From Mycobacterium sp. UM_WGJ (GTDB taxonomy: Bacteria; Actinomycetota; Actinomycetes; Mycobacteriales; Mycobacteriaceae), in contig NZ_AUWR01000055.1 in the NCBI RefSeq assembly GCF_000455125.1, forward strand, positions 1 to 64,000: 64,000 bases of DNA, written 5' to 3'. The notes below the pieces were generated by a model. That model ran no database searches and was not told the origin of the DNA. It saw only the letters and a program-made list of their open reading frames with translations. Both the position numbers and the translations under genes were made by a program. Positions 1 to 7,422 of the stretch are shown piece after piece. The first letter of the stretch is position 1. Every line of letters begins with the position of its first letter.

Positions 1-41
1 GCCGCGGGTCGTCGCCATCAGGCACCGTAGGTCCGCGGAAT

Positions 42-55
42 TAGAACGTGTTCTC
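42..55. promoter_or_regulatory. KstR-like operator
   Basis: The 14 bases TAGAACGTGTTCTC match the mycobacterial KstR consensus TnnAACnnGTTnnA at every fixed position except the last (C for A). KstR is the TetR-family repressor of sterol catabolism genes. The site lies 72 bp upstream of the membrane-protein start at 128, and could equally serve a gene to the left of the window. The motif match is seen in the sequence; KstR binding is inferred. Confidence 0.5.
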
Positions 56-127
56 GCCTTCGGGGCGGTGACCGGTGCCACAACTTGTACACTCCCGGCA
101 GAACACCGGGCGGAAGCGAGGAGTGTC

Positions 128-712
128 ATGCTCACCAAACTGCGTCTTATCACCGCCTTGGGGGCGCTGGTGATGGCCGTCGTGATGGTCTGGCAACAGA
201 CACCCCCCAGCAATGACGTCGCCGGCAAGTCCGGGGTTCAGTTGCGGTCCACCGCGATGCCGCTGGCACCCCCAACCACCTCGAGCAAAGCGGTCAACCT
301 CACCAACCCGCGCCCGTTCGACGCCTGCGAGGACATCCCCTACGACGTCATCGCACAGTTGGGCCTGGCGTTCACGCCGCCCAAGCCGGTCGAGGGCGTG
401 CGCTGTGAATTCGACGCCGGCAACTACCAGATGGCGGTCGAGACGTTCGTGTGGCGCAGCTACGACGAGTCCATCCCGGCCGATGCGATCGAGATGGACA
501 TCAACGGCCACCGGGCGGCGCAGTACTGGGTGATGAAGCCCACCGAGTGGAACAACCGGTGGTGGTTCTCCTGCATGGTGGCGTTCAAGACCAGCTACGG
601 GGTGATCCAGCAGTCGCTGTACTACTCGCCGGTGTACTCCAACCCGGACATGGACTGCCCCACCGAGAACCTGATGCGTGCCCACCAGCTGGCTCCGCAC
701 TACAAGTACTGA
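128..712 (+). CDS. Membrane-anchored or secreted protein, Rv2799-like
   Basis: Protein of 194 residues. An N-terminal hydrophobic segment (about residues 6-20, after MLTKLR) acts as signal or membrane anchor, followed by a Pro/Thr/Ser-rich linker and an extracellular domain with spaced cysteines (FDACED, GVRCEF, SCMV, DMDCPT), consistent with two disulfides. The ATG at 128 was chosen over in-frame starts upstream because GAGGAG lies just before it and the hydrophobic segment then sits at the N-terminus. It precedes a CocE-type hydrolase by 4 bp, the same pairing as M. tuberculosis Rv2799-Rv2800. Function unknown. Confidence 0.75.
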   Translation: MLTKLRLITALGALVMAVVMVWQQTPPSNDVAGKSGVQLRSTAMPLAPPTTSSKAVNLTNPRPFDACEDIPYDVIAQLGLAFTPPKPVEGVRCEFDAGNYQMAVETFVWRSYDESIPADAIEMDINGHRAAQYWVMKPTEWNNRWWFSCMVAFKTSYGVIQQSLYYSPVYSNPDMDCPTENLMRAHQLAPHYKY

Positions 713-716
713 TCGC

Positions 717-2342
717 ATGGCCACCAACTCGCCGCGTCTGGCCGATGTCGTGGTGAACCGGGCGCTGCGGCGACTGCCGCCGCCTACCACCGGTTACACC
801 GTGCACCGGGAACAGATCCCGATGCGCGACGGCGTCCAGCTGCGCGCCGACCACTATCAGCCGACCGGCGCCGTGGCCGGCACCCTGCTGGTGCGCTGCC
901 CCTACGGCCGCAAATTCCCGTTCTCGCTGGTGTTCGCCCGGATGTACGCCGCCCGCGGCTACCGGGTGATTCTGCAGAGTGTGCGCGGCACCTTCGGCTC
1001 CACCGGTGTGTTCGAGCCGATGGTCAACGAGGCCGCCGACGGCGCCGACACCGTGGCCTGGATGCGCGACCAACCCTGGTTCACCGGGTCGTTCGGCACC
1101 ATCGGGTTGTCCTATCTGGGCTTCACTCAGTGGGCGTTGCTGGCCGACCCGCCGCCCGAGCTGACCGCGGCGGTCATCACCGTCGGACCGCACGATCTGT
1201 ACGAGTCGACCTGGGGCAGGGGGGCATTCGCGCTCAACGACTTTCTGGGCTGGAGCCACATGATGGCCCACCAGGAGGTCCGCCCACGGATCAGGGCCGG
1301 GGTGGCGCAGCTGACCGCACAGCGCAGGGTCCGACGTGCCGCCGCCGGGTTGCCGCTGGGCGCGGCCGGCCGGACCCTGCTGGGCGGCGGCTCACCGTGG
1401 TACGAGTCGTGGGTCGAGCACCCTGATCACGACGACCCGTTCTGGGACACACTGCGTCACCCGGTGGCACTGGAGCAGACCCGGGTTCCGGTACTGCTGC
1501 TCAGCGGCTGGCAAGACCTGTTTCTGGACCAGACGCTGACTCAGTATCAGACCCTGCGCGACCGCGGAGCCGAGGTGGCGCTGACCGTCGGCCCGTGGAC
1601 CCACACCGAGATGCTGACCAAAGGACTGCGTGCGGTCACTACGGAATCCCTGGCCTGGCTCGACACTCACCTGGGCGGCGCCGACCGGGCACCGCGCACC
1701 AGCCCGGTGCGCGTCTACGTCACCGGCGGCGGAGGCTGGCGTGACCTTCCGGACTGGGCGCCGGAGTCCACCGGTCACAGCTGGTGGCTGCAGCCCGGCG
1801 GGCGACTGGCCGACTCCCCGGTGCCCGACGGTGCGGCAGACTCGGCGAGCTTTCACTTCGACCCCGCGGACCCCACACCGACGGTGGGTGGGCGGCTGCT
1901 CGCCCCCGGCGGTGGTTATCAGCGCGACGACGTGCTGGCTCGCCGTGCCGACGTGCTGACCTTCACCGGGGAGCCCCTGACCCAGGATGCCGACGTCTTC
2001 GGCAGCCCCGTGGTGGAGCTAGCGCATTCCAGCGACAACCCGCACGTCGACGTGTTCGTCCGGGTCAGCGAGGTCGATGCCCGCGGACGCTCGCGCAACG
2101 TCAGCGACGGCTACCTTCGGCTGAACCAGGACGCCGGGATGGTCCGTATCGAGCTGGACCAGATCGCGCACCGCTTCGCGGCCGGATCCCGCATCCGGCT
2201 GCTGATCGCCGGCGGCAGCCACCCTCGATACGCCCGCAACTTGGGCACCGGCGAACCGGCGATCAGCGGCGCCGCTCAGCGGCCGGCGAAGCACACGATC
2301 GACCTGGCCGGCTCACGGCTGCTGCTGCCCCTGAATCGCTGA
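717..2342 (+). CDS. CocE/NonD family hydrolase (X-Pro dipeptidyl-peptidase type), Rv2800-like
   Basis: Protein of 541 residues with an alpha/beta-hydrolase S15 peptidase domain followed by a C-terminal jelly-roll PepX_C domain (about residues 325-540). The nucleophile elbow GLSYLG gives Ser132. Asp and His of the triad are plausibly in SGWQDLFLDQ and GPWTHTE. Relatives hydrolyse acyl esters or amides such as cocaine esters, glutaryl-amides and X-Pro peptides; the substrate here cannot be told. No signal peptide is seen, so it is probably cytoplasmic. The ATG at 717 starts 4 bp after the preceding stop, pointing to co-transcription. Its 3' end overlaps the convergent lipoprotein gene by 30 bp. 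Confidence 0.85.
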   Translation: MATNSPRLADVVVNRALRRLPPPTTGYTVHREQIPMRDGVQLRADHYQPTGAVAGTLLVRCPYGRKFPFSLVFARMYAARGYRVILQSVRGTFGSTGVFEPMVNEAADGADTVAWMRDQPWFTGSFGTIGLSYLGFTQWALLADPPPELTAAVITVGPHDLYESTWGRGAFALNDFLGWSHMMAHQEVRPRIRAGVAQLTAQRRVRRAAAGLPLGAAGRTLLGGGSPWYESWVEHPDHDDPFWDTLRHPVALEQTRVPVLLLSGWQDLFLDQTLTQYQTLRDRGAEVALTVGPWTHTEMLTKGLRAVTTESLAWLDTHLGGADRAPRTSPVRVYVTGGGGWRDLPDWAPESTGHSWWLQPGGRLADSPVPDGAADSASFHFDPADPTPTVGGRLLAPGGGYQRDDVLARRADVLTFTGEPLTQDADVFGSPVVELAHSSDNPHVDVFVRVSEVDARGRSRNVSDGYLRLNQDAGMVRIELDQIAHRFAAGSRIRLLIAGGSHPRYARNLGTGEPAISGAAQRPAKHTIDLAGSRLLLPLNR

Positions 2343-3068
2343 GACAGACTTCACCAGCAGGTCTGACATCAGCCGCTGCGGATCCAACTCCTCAGCCGCG
2401 CTGCCCATGACGACCACCGACGTTCGGTCGTCGAGCGCCGCCGTGTACAGATAATCGGGATCGGCCTCCGGGTCCGCGACACTCAGCTTCACCCCGGTCG
2501 TGGTGACGCCGGCGATGGCGGGCGCCGCCACGCGCTCCACCGATCCGCTGGCCTCCGGCGAACCGGACAGCGAGACCCGGTCGCAGCCGGCCGGATCGGG
2601 TGCCGGGGCGATGGGCTCCGGTGATCGCAGCGCGACGACATACATGTTGCCCTGATCGCCCTGCCCGATCACTCCGGCAGCTTCGGTGCCGACCTTCGGG
2701 TCGACATAGGGCGGAATGACCACCGACCGGCACTGTGGCGGGTCGACCACGGCGTTGGTGAACGCGGCTACCGCAGACCCGTCGATATCGGACTGCTCCA
2801 AGGTCTTTGCCGGGTGCGCCTGCGCGGTGAAGTCCTGCGGAAAGTCGTCGGCCACCGCGCCGACCCGAGAGATGTCGTAGGCGGGGCTTGACTGCGCGAC
2901 CGGCGCCTGGGTCTGCTCGGCGACGGGCGAGGAGGACGCCGCCGATCCTGCCGGAGCCACTTCGGCACTCGGACCGCACCCGGCGAGGGTTGCCCCCACG
3001 CCGAGTGCGGCCAGCAGTACCAGCCCGTTGCCAGCTCTACCACGGTCCAGCCGTGGCTTGGCCGACAT
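2313..3068 (-). CDS. Lipoprotein of unknown function, DUF5642/sensor-domain-like
   Basis: Protein of 251 residues. The N-terminus has an Arg/Lys-containing n-region, a hydrophobic stretch and a lipobox (LAGC), so it should be a lipidated envelope protein. A Ser/Ala/Pro-rich linker follows, then a soluble domain with Cys pairs (PPQCRS, AGCDRVS). The domain resembles mycobacterial lipoproteins with a DUF5642 or PknH-sensor-like fold, judged only by composition and layout. The ATG at 3068 lies 5 bp after the stop of the His/Trp-rich secreted protein, so the two genes are very likely co-transcribed and perhaps translationally coupled. Ligand and role unknown. Confidence 0.7.
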   Translation of the reverse strand: MSAKPRLDRGRAGNGLVLLAALGVGATLAGCGPSAEVAPAGSAASSSPVAEQTQAPVAQSSPAYDISRVGAVADDFPQDFTAQAHPAKTLEQSDIDGSAVAAFTNAVVDPPQCRSVVIPPYVDPKVGTEAAGVIGQGDQGNMYVVALRSPEPIAPAPDPAGCDRVSLSGSPEASGSVERVAAPAIAGVTTTGVKLSVADPEADPDYLYTAALDDRTSVVVMGSAAEELDPQRLMSDLLVKSVSAIQGQQQP

Positions 3069-3073
3069 CTCGA

Positions 3074-3406
3074 TCACCACCACCACCACCAGCGGTGCCA
3101 GAAGTGGTGATGGTGACGCCACCAGTGGTGATGCCGAGCCCACGTCTGCGGCGCGGGCGCCGTATGCCACGTCGCGGCGAACACGGTGTCAGCCGGGGCG
3201 CGATCGATCGCGACACGGTTCCCGAACGCGGCGGGGAGGTCGGCCCGCGGGCCGGCCATCTGGACCGCGGCGGGCAGTTGTGCAGCTGCCTCCCCCGGGG
3301 CCGCCTGAGCAGGTCCAGCGGCGCCGACCAGCAGTGCCCCGGCGACGGTGCCGGCACTGATCGCTCCGGCGGCCATACGGCGGCACGAATTCCGCGAAAT
3401 CAACAT
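3074..3406 (-). CDS. Small secreted protein with a His/Trp-rich C-terminal tail
   Basis: Protein of 110 residues. It has a clear signal peptide (basic MLISRNSCRRM, hydrophobic AGAISAGTVAGALLVGA, cleavage near AQA-A) and a strong Shine-Dalgarno sequence (GGGAGGAAATC before ATG). The mature part is about 75 residues. Its last 20 residues are RHHHWWRHHHHFWHRWWWWW, with eight His and eight Trp. Such a tail could bind metal or heme, or insert at a membrane interface; this is inference. It is followed after 5 bp by a lipoprotein gene, which may be its partner. I do not recognise a named family. Confidence 0.7.
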   Translation of the reverse strand: MLISRNSCRRMAAGAISAGTVAGALLVGAAGPAQAAPGEAAAQLPAAVQMAGPRADLPAAFGNRVAIDRAPADTVFAATWHTAPAPQTWARHHHWWRHHHHFWHRWWWWW

Positions 3407-3965
3407 GATTTCCTCCCTTGTCAAGATTCCCGAAATTATCTTGATATTCGGAGAGTAGCACCGGCGGGGTCGCTCAACAACCGTCGGATTAACAATTTTT
3501 TGAGGCTCATGGAATTTCACTGCTGGCGTCAGTGTATTGCGACTTGGCGCATCCTTCGCCCAGGTGAGATGGCCTCTACTGATCTACTGATCCACTGATT
3601 CACGGACCTCCGTATTTAATGGGATCATGACAGATCAACCCTGTCTAACATTTCTTTAATGCTACATAAACAATGGCTCGGGAAATTCCCATTCCTTGGT
3701 TCTGCGTGCATGCGATCGGGTGGCCGTTCCACGCAGCGCCGGGGCATGCGGCACCGGCGACCCGGATCGTGAGCACCGGACCCTGGCGCTGCTGGCCGCG
3801 CTACCTGGTGATCGCCGTGACCGGCGAGAAGCGGGGAAGGCACGTGGGCTCGACGCGACTTGAGACGATCAGTTTCAGGCCACGACGATGCCTGTCACGA
3901 CGGTTGACGGTCTAGGCTGGCGTGAGTACCAGGGTGAGGTTCCACCGCAACCGAAGGTCCACACA
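3407..3965. other. Intergenic region, 559 bp
   Basis: No convincing gene. The part near 3420-3680 is clearly richer in A and T than its surroundings and carries the promoter and Shine-Dalgarno of the minus-strand secreted protein. Three copies of an 8-bp direct repeat (CTACTGAT, CTACTGAT, CCACTGAT) lie at 3576-3599. Short open frames at 3625-3843 and 3673-3915 lack a ribosome site and a recognisable product and were not called. Confidence 0.5.
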
Positions 3966-4274
3966 ATGAGCACTGCCAGCGATTCCCTCAATAACCGCAG
4001 TATCGGCGCCCCGGCCACCGGCTGGGCACCGACCCGCGAGACGGGGATGAAGCCGACTGAGCCAATCCCACTGCGTCAGACCCGAACCCGCCGCACGGTC
4101 GATCTGTCGCCGGCCCAACATCGCGGGCTCGACCTGTGGCAGCGCGACGCCGCCGACCGGGTGGGATGCGCTCGCATCACCGGGCAGGAAGTGATGACCG
4201 CGCTGATCGACCAACTGCTGGCCGACCCGGAACTCTCGGCACAGATCATTCGGACCCTGAGGTCACGGCGCTAG
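3966..4274 (+). CDS. Small ribbon-helix-helix-like DNA-binding protein candidate
   Basis: Protein of 102 residues. The N-terminal 40 residues look unstructured. The C-terminal half begins with a basic strand (RTRRTVDLS), then two helices (PAQHRGLDLWQRDAADR and ITGQEVMTALIDQLLADP). This layout resembles ribbon-helix-helix proteins such as ParG-type partition proteins or antitoxins, but no toxin or ParA gene is adjacent. ATG at 3966 is preceded by GAAGGT, a modest ribosome site. The last codons sit inside the left arm of a terminator hairpin. Function is inferred only from secondary-structure pattern. Confidence 0.55.
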   Translation: MSTASDSLNNRSIGAPATGWAPTRETGMKPTEPIPLRQTRTRRTVDLSPAQHRGLDLWQRDAADRVGCARITGQEVMTALIDQLLADPELSAQIIRTLRSRR

Positions 4275-4298
4275 CATCCACCGGGACCTCAGGGTCCG
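4251..4298. terminator. Hairpin between convergent genes
   Basis: A perfect 13-bp inverted repeat: CGGACCCTGAGGT at 4251-4263 and ACCTCAGGGTCCG at 4286-4298, with a 22-nt loop. The left arm covers the end of the small plus-strand gene. The structure lies between the stops of two convergent genes (4274 and 4313) and can work on both strands. No U-tract follows, as is common for mycobacterial terminators. Confidence 0.6.
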
Positions 4299-4312
4299 AC
4301 TGCGCAGGAGCG

Positions 4313-5728
4313 TCACTGCGCCAGGATGGCAGAGCAGTTCGAGTGGGTCGGCACACCGTTGAAGCGATCGCTGACCCAGGCCATACTCCGCTCACCGTCG
4401 ACGAACTGCGGCAGCAGGATATTGATATCCATCTTGTTGAACAGCGGCGGCTGCTCATTGGTCCACAGTTCGACGTCGGCACCCAGCGTGCACCAGTCGC
4501 GGGCCGTGTCATGGGCTGCGGTGTAGGGCGCCAACGGGTCCCAGCGGTTGTGCGAGATGTACACCGGCCCCTTGGGCTTGATGTTGCCGACCCGCTGCGA
4601 GGCGAAGATCGTCTTCAGGGGCTCAGAGGAGGCGATGGCATTCAGGTCGTCCTTGAACCAGAACTCCAGGTGGCGGAACGCGTAGTCGACGCCGCCCTGC
4701 ACCAGGCAGGTGTGCCCGCTCCAGTCCAGCATCTGGACACCGCGCGGGGTCAGCGCATCCCAAATGGCTTGTTCGGTTTCGGGATAGGACGCCTGAATGC
4801 CGCGCAACAGGTAGCCGGCGAGCACGGCCAAGAAGTTGCCGTCGACGGACGGAATCGCCTCGACCACGTTGGTCATCGGCGCGTTGGCGTACGTGCCCAC
4901 GACATTGAGTTCAGGCGCGTAGCTCGGTGCGAGCTCGGCGGCCGACAACGACGCCTGCCCGCCGGATGCCCAGCCCCAGAACGCGACCGGGCCGTGCGGG
5001 TCCAGCGATGTTCCGGGCAGCTGCTGTGCTGCGCGGGCCGCGTCGATCAGTGCCGTTCCCGCCGCAACCCGATTCAGGAACTGGGGCGACTGCGGGCCGT
5101 GGGTGCCCAGCCCGACCCCGTCGGTCACCACGATGGCGAAGCCGCGCGCCAGCAGCGTCGCGATGAAGCCCTCTTCGTAGTTGAAGGTCAGGTCGAACCC
5201 CTGTGAGAAGTGGATACCCTGGTCGAGCAGCCGCGACGGGGCGCACTGCTCGCCGACCCCGTACGGGCCGGTCGCGTAGGCGATCAGGGGACGCGGGCCG
5301 GTACCCGGCCAGGGCACGTCGGGTTCGATGTAGGCCCCGGTCACCGCGACCGGCTGCGCTTGAGCATCCGTACTGCGGTACATGATTCGCGTTCCGGTCC
5401 CGACAAAGGCACCCAGCTGACCAGACGGCTCCAGGACCAGTCGCAGCGGTTCAGTGCGAATCAGGGCGCCCGGCTTCCCGGCCGGAAGCGGTGCCGGCGG
5501 CGTGTAGAACGCTTCGTATTTGATGTCGTCGGCCATCGCCACCGGGCCGACCACCGTGGTGAGCGAACCGGCAGCCAGCGCCATCGCCGCCACGGCCGCT
5601 ACTGTCCGGCGGCTGGATCGCCGACCGGCGGCCGGCGTGCTTGCCGAGGCGGCGGTGCTGCAGTCGGTGCGCGTCCGCCACCGATGGACCACCCTGGACA
5701 AGCCATCACGACTAATCGAAATCCTCAT
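4313..5728 (-). CDS. Secreted lipase-family protein with a degenerate nucleophile elbow
   Basis: Protein of 471 residues, ATG at 5728 with AGAGGAAGAG upstream. A long basic N-terminus is followed by a hydrophobic segment (TVAAVAAMALAAGSLTTVVGP) and signal-peptidase site MADD. The rest resembles the LIP (secretory lipase, PF03583) family, ending in the typical SNC. Family members carry a G-Y-S-x-G-G nucleophile motif; here the segment reads GWASGG, so Ala254 stands at the serine position and Ser255 follows. A His near the C-terminus expected for the triad is also not apparent. It may be inactive or use a shifted serine. The alignment is from memory of the family. Confidence 0.7.
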   Translation of the reverse strand: MRISISRDGLSRVVHRWRTRTDCSTAASASTPAAGRRSSRRTVAAVAAMALAAGSLTTVVGPVAMADDIKYEAFYTPPAPLPAGKPGALIRTEPLRLVLEPSGQLGAFVGTGTRIMYRSTDAQAQPVAVTGAYIEPDVPWPGTGPRPLIAYATGPYGVGEQCAPSRLLDQGIHFSQGFDLTFNYEEGFIATLLARGFAIVVTDGVGLGTHGPQSPQFLNRVAAGTALIDAARAAQQLPGTSLDPHGPVAFWGWASGGQASLSAAELAPSYAPELNVVGTYANAPMTNVVEAIPSVDGNFLAVLAGYLLRGIQASYPETEQAIWDALTPRGVQMLDWSGHTCLVQGGVDYAFRHLEFWFKDDLNAIASSEPLKTIFASQRVGNIKPKGPVYISHNRWDPLAPYTAAHDTARDWCTLGADVELWTNEQPPLFNKMDINILLPQFVDGERSMAWVSDRFNGVPTHSNCSAILAQ

Positions 5729-6207
5729 TGACTCTTCCTCTTTGGGACGCCGGGGACAGGCCGCACATCAGGACGCGCAAGATCACCGTGCGTCGGACGG
5801 TGATTCAGGAGGGAATGAAATGCCAGTCCCGGCCGGCAAGCAACAGGCTGCGCGTTAGCGATCACCGGTCACAAAGCTGTGAACAGCGGCATAGCGTTTG
5901 ATAACAATTACCGCCACGACGAGTTGAAATTGATGCGGCCGTTAGTTTCCGGCCCGGGCTCGCGCTGCCCCGCCGGCCGGCCCGCTAAGGAGCGCGCCCC
6001 CGCCGGGCAGCAGCGGACGCCGGGTCGGGAGTGTGTTTCCGATCACCATGTTTTTTTGACGCGACTGACGCCATCGGCACTGCTCAGCGCCCCGTTCAGC
6101 GGGGCGACCTGATTCCGGCCCTGTTGTCCGGCAACAAGTCCGCCGCGTTGTATCCGTGACAGCGCCAGACATCCGGTGTGCCACATAGTTTCTCCAAGGA
6201 GTCCCCC
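5729..6207. other. Intergenic leader region of the sulfur operon, 479 bp
   Basis: No full-size gene. A GC hairpin (CGCCCCG at 6088-6094, CGGGGCG at 6100-6106, 5-nt loop) and two short overlapping reading frames at 6031-6188 lie just upstream of the operon and are listed separately. The part 5830-5945 is relatively AT-rich and probably holds the promoter, but no confident -35/-10 pair could be assigned. Confidence 0.4.
6031..6188 (+). other. Possible leader peptides upstream of the sulfur operon
   Basis: A GTG-started frame at 6031-6159 encodes 42 residues beginning MCFRSPCFF. A second GTG-started frame at 6156-6188 overlaps its stop by four bases and encodes MTAPDIRCAT. Both contain cysteine codons, and the second ends 19 bp before the operon start. 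Cysteine-responsive leader ORFs are known before sulfur genes in mycobacteria, but those are usually poly-Cys. No good ribosome site is visible, so this is speculative. Confidence 0.25.
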
Positions 6208-7422
6208 ATGACCGTCGTCACCGAGCGGCCGGCCACCAGCGGCCAGACCATCGCGCACGTGCTCGCCACCGCTGACCGGGTTGCCGAGGAGCTGCGCGCG
6301 ACCGCGGCCGAGCGTGACAAGGCGAACGCGACACCGCGCGCCGAGATCGAGCTGCTGCGCACCAACGACCTGCTTCAGATCCAGGAGCCGGTCGAATACG
6401 GCGGATCCGGACTGAACTTTGCCCAGTCCGCTCTTGTCACCAGGCGGATCGCCCGAGGCGACACCTCGATCGCCCACCTGCTCGGCTATCACTACGCCCA
6501 GACCCGAGTCGCCCAGCTGTTCGGCACGCCCGCGCAGGCCGACGCCCAGTCACGTCGAAACGCCGCCGAGAAGTTGTTCTGGGGCGGCATCCAAAACCCG
6601 CGCGGCAGTACAGGACTGGTCTTGACCCGCGACGGTGACGGCTTCCGGCTCAACGGCAGCCGGACCTTCGCCAGCGGCGCCAGCACGGGCGACCAACTCT
6701 CGGTCACCGCACTGCTGGACGGGTCACAGGTCTTCCTGTCCCTCGATGCCCGCGGGGGACGACAGGGTTTCACCTTCCTCGATGACTGGGACAACATCGG
6801 TCAACGCCTGACGGACTCCGGCGGGGTCCGGGTCGTCGATGCCCGCATCGAACATCACGAGGTGCTCGGTGAGGCACCGTTCATCGGGGGCACCCTCACT
6901 CCGTACCAGACGCTGATCACCCCGCACTGGCAGTTGGCCTTCGTCAACTTCTATGTCGGCACCGCCGAGGGCGCGCTCACCGAGGCGTTGGCGTGGACCA
7001 GGGCGAACGCCACCCCCTGGGAGTCCTCGGGCGTCGAGAGCGCCACCGACGACCCGTACATCCTGCAGACCGTCGGCGAGCTGGTCAGTCAGGTACGCGC
7101 CGCGGCACTGTTGGCCGACCGCGCCGGCGAGGCACTGCAGGCGGCCGTCAACATCGGTCCCGCACTGACCGAGGACCAGCGCGCCGAAGCCGCGATCGCC
7201 GTGTACGAGGCGAAGTATCTGTCCACCGAAGTCGGCTTGCAGGCCGCCAGCCGACTGTTCGAGATCCAGGGCGCCCGCGCCACCACCAGCGCCTACGGCT
7301 TCGATCGGCATTGGCGCAATCTGCGCACGCACACCTTGCATGACCCGGTCGCGTACAAGGCGCGTGAGGTCGGAGACTGGGTGCTCAACCACCGGCACCC
7401 CGAGTTCTCGCTCTACCGCTGA
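6208..7422 (+). CDS. DszC/SfnC-like flavin-dependent monooxygenase (acyl-CoA dehydrogenase fold)
   Basis: Protein of 404 residues with the acyl-CoA dehydrogenase fold but of the DszC/SfnC subgroup, which uses reduced flavin and oxygen to oxidise organosulfur compounds. The C-terminal signature RHWRNLRTHTLHDP, shared with DszC and SfnB proteins, is present near residues 368-381, and the catalytic glutamate of true acyl-CoA dehydrogenases is not apparent. ATG at 6208 has AAGGAG upstream. It is the first gene of a four-gene operon, its stop overlapping the next start (TGATG). The substrate is probably a sulfide, sulfoxide or sulfone; this is inferred from neighbours. Confidence 0.8.
   Translation: MTVVTERPATSGQTIAHVLATADRVAEELRATAAERDKANATPRAEIELLRTNDLLQIQEPVEYGGSGLNFAQSALVTRRIARGDTSIAHLLGYHYAQTRVAQLFGTPAQADAQSRRNAAEKLFWGGIQNPRGSTGLVLTRDGDGFRLNGSRTFASGASTGDQLSVTALLDGSQVFLSLDARGGRQGFTFLDDWDNIGQRLTDSGGVRVVDARIEHHEVLGEAPFIGGTLTPYQTLITPHWQLAFVNFYVGTAEGALTEALAWTRANATPWESSGVESATDDPYILQTVGELVSQVRAAALLADRAGEALQAAVNIGPALTEDQRAEAAIAVYEAKYLSTEVGLQAASRLFEIQGARATTSAYGFDRHWRNLRTHTLHDPVAYKAREVGDWVLNHRHPEFSLYR

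Noticed and set aside
3625-3915. Small frames of 72 and 80 codons in the intergenic region
   Set aside because: No ribosome site, no recognisable domain, and each overlaps the other on opposite strands.
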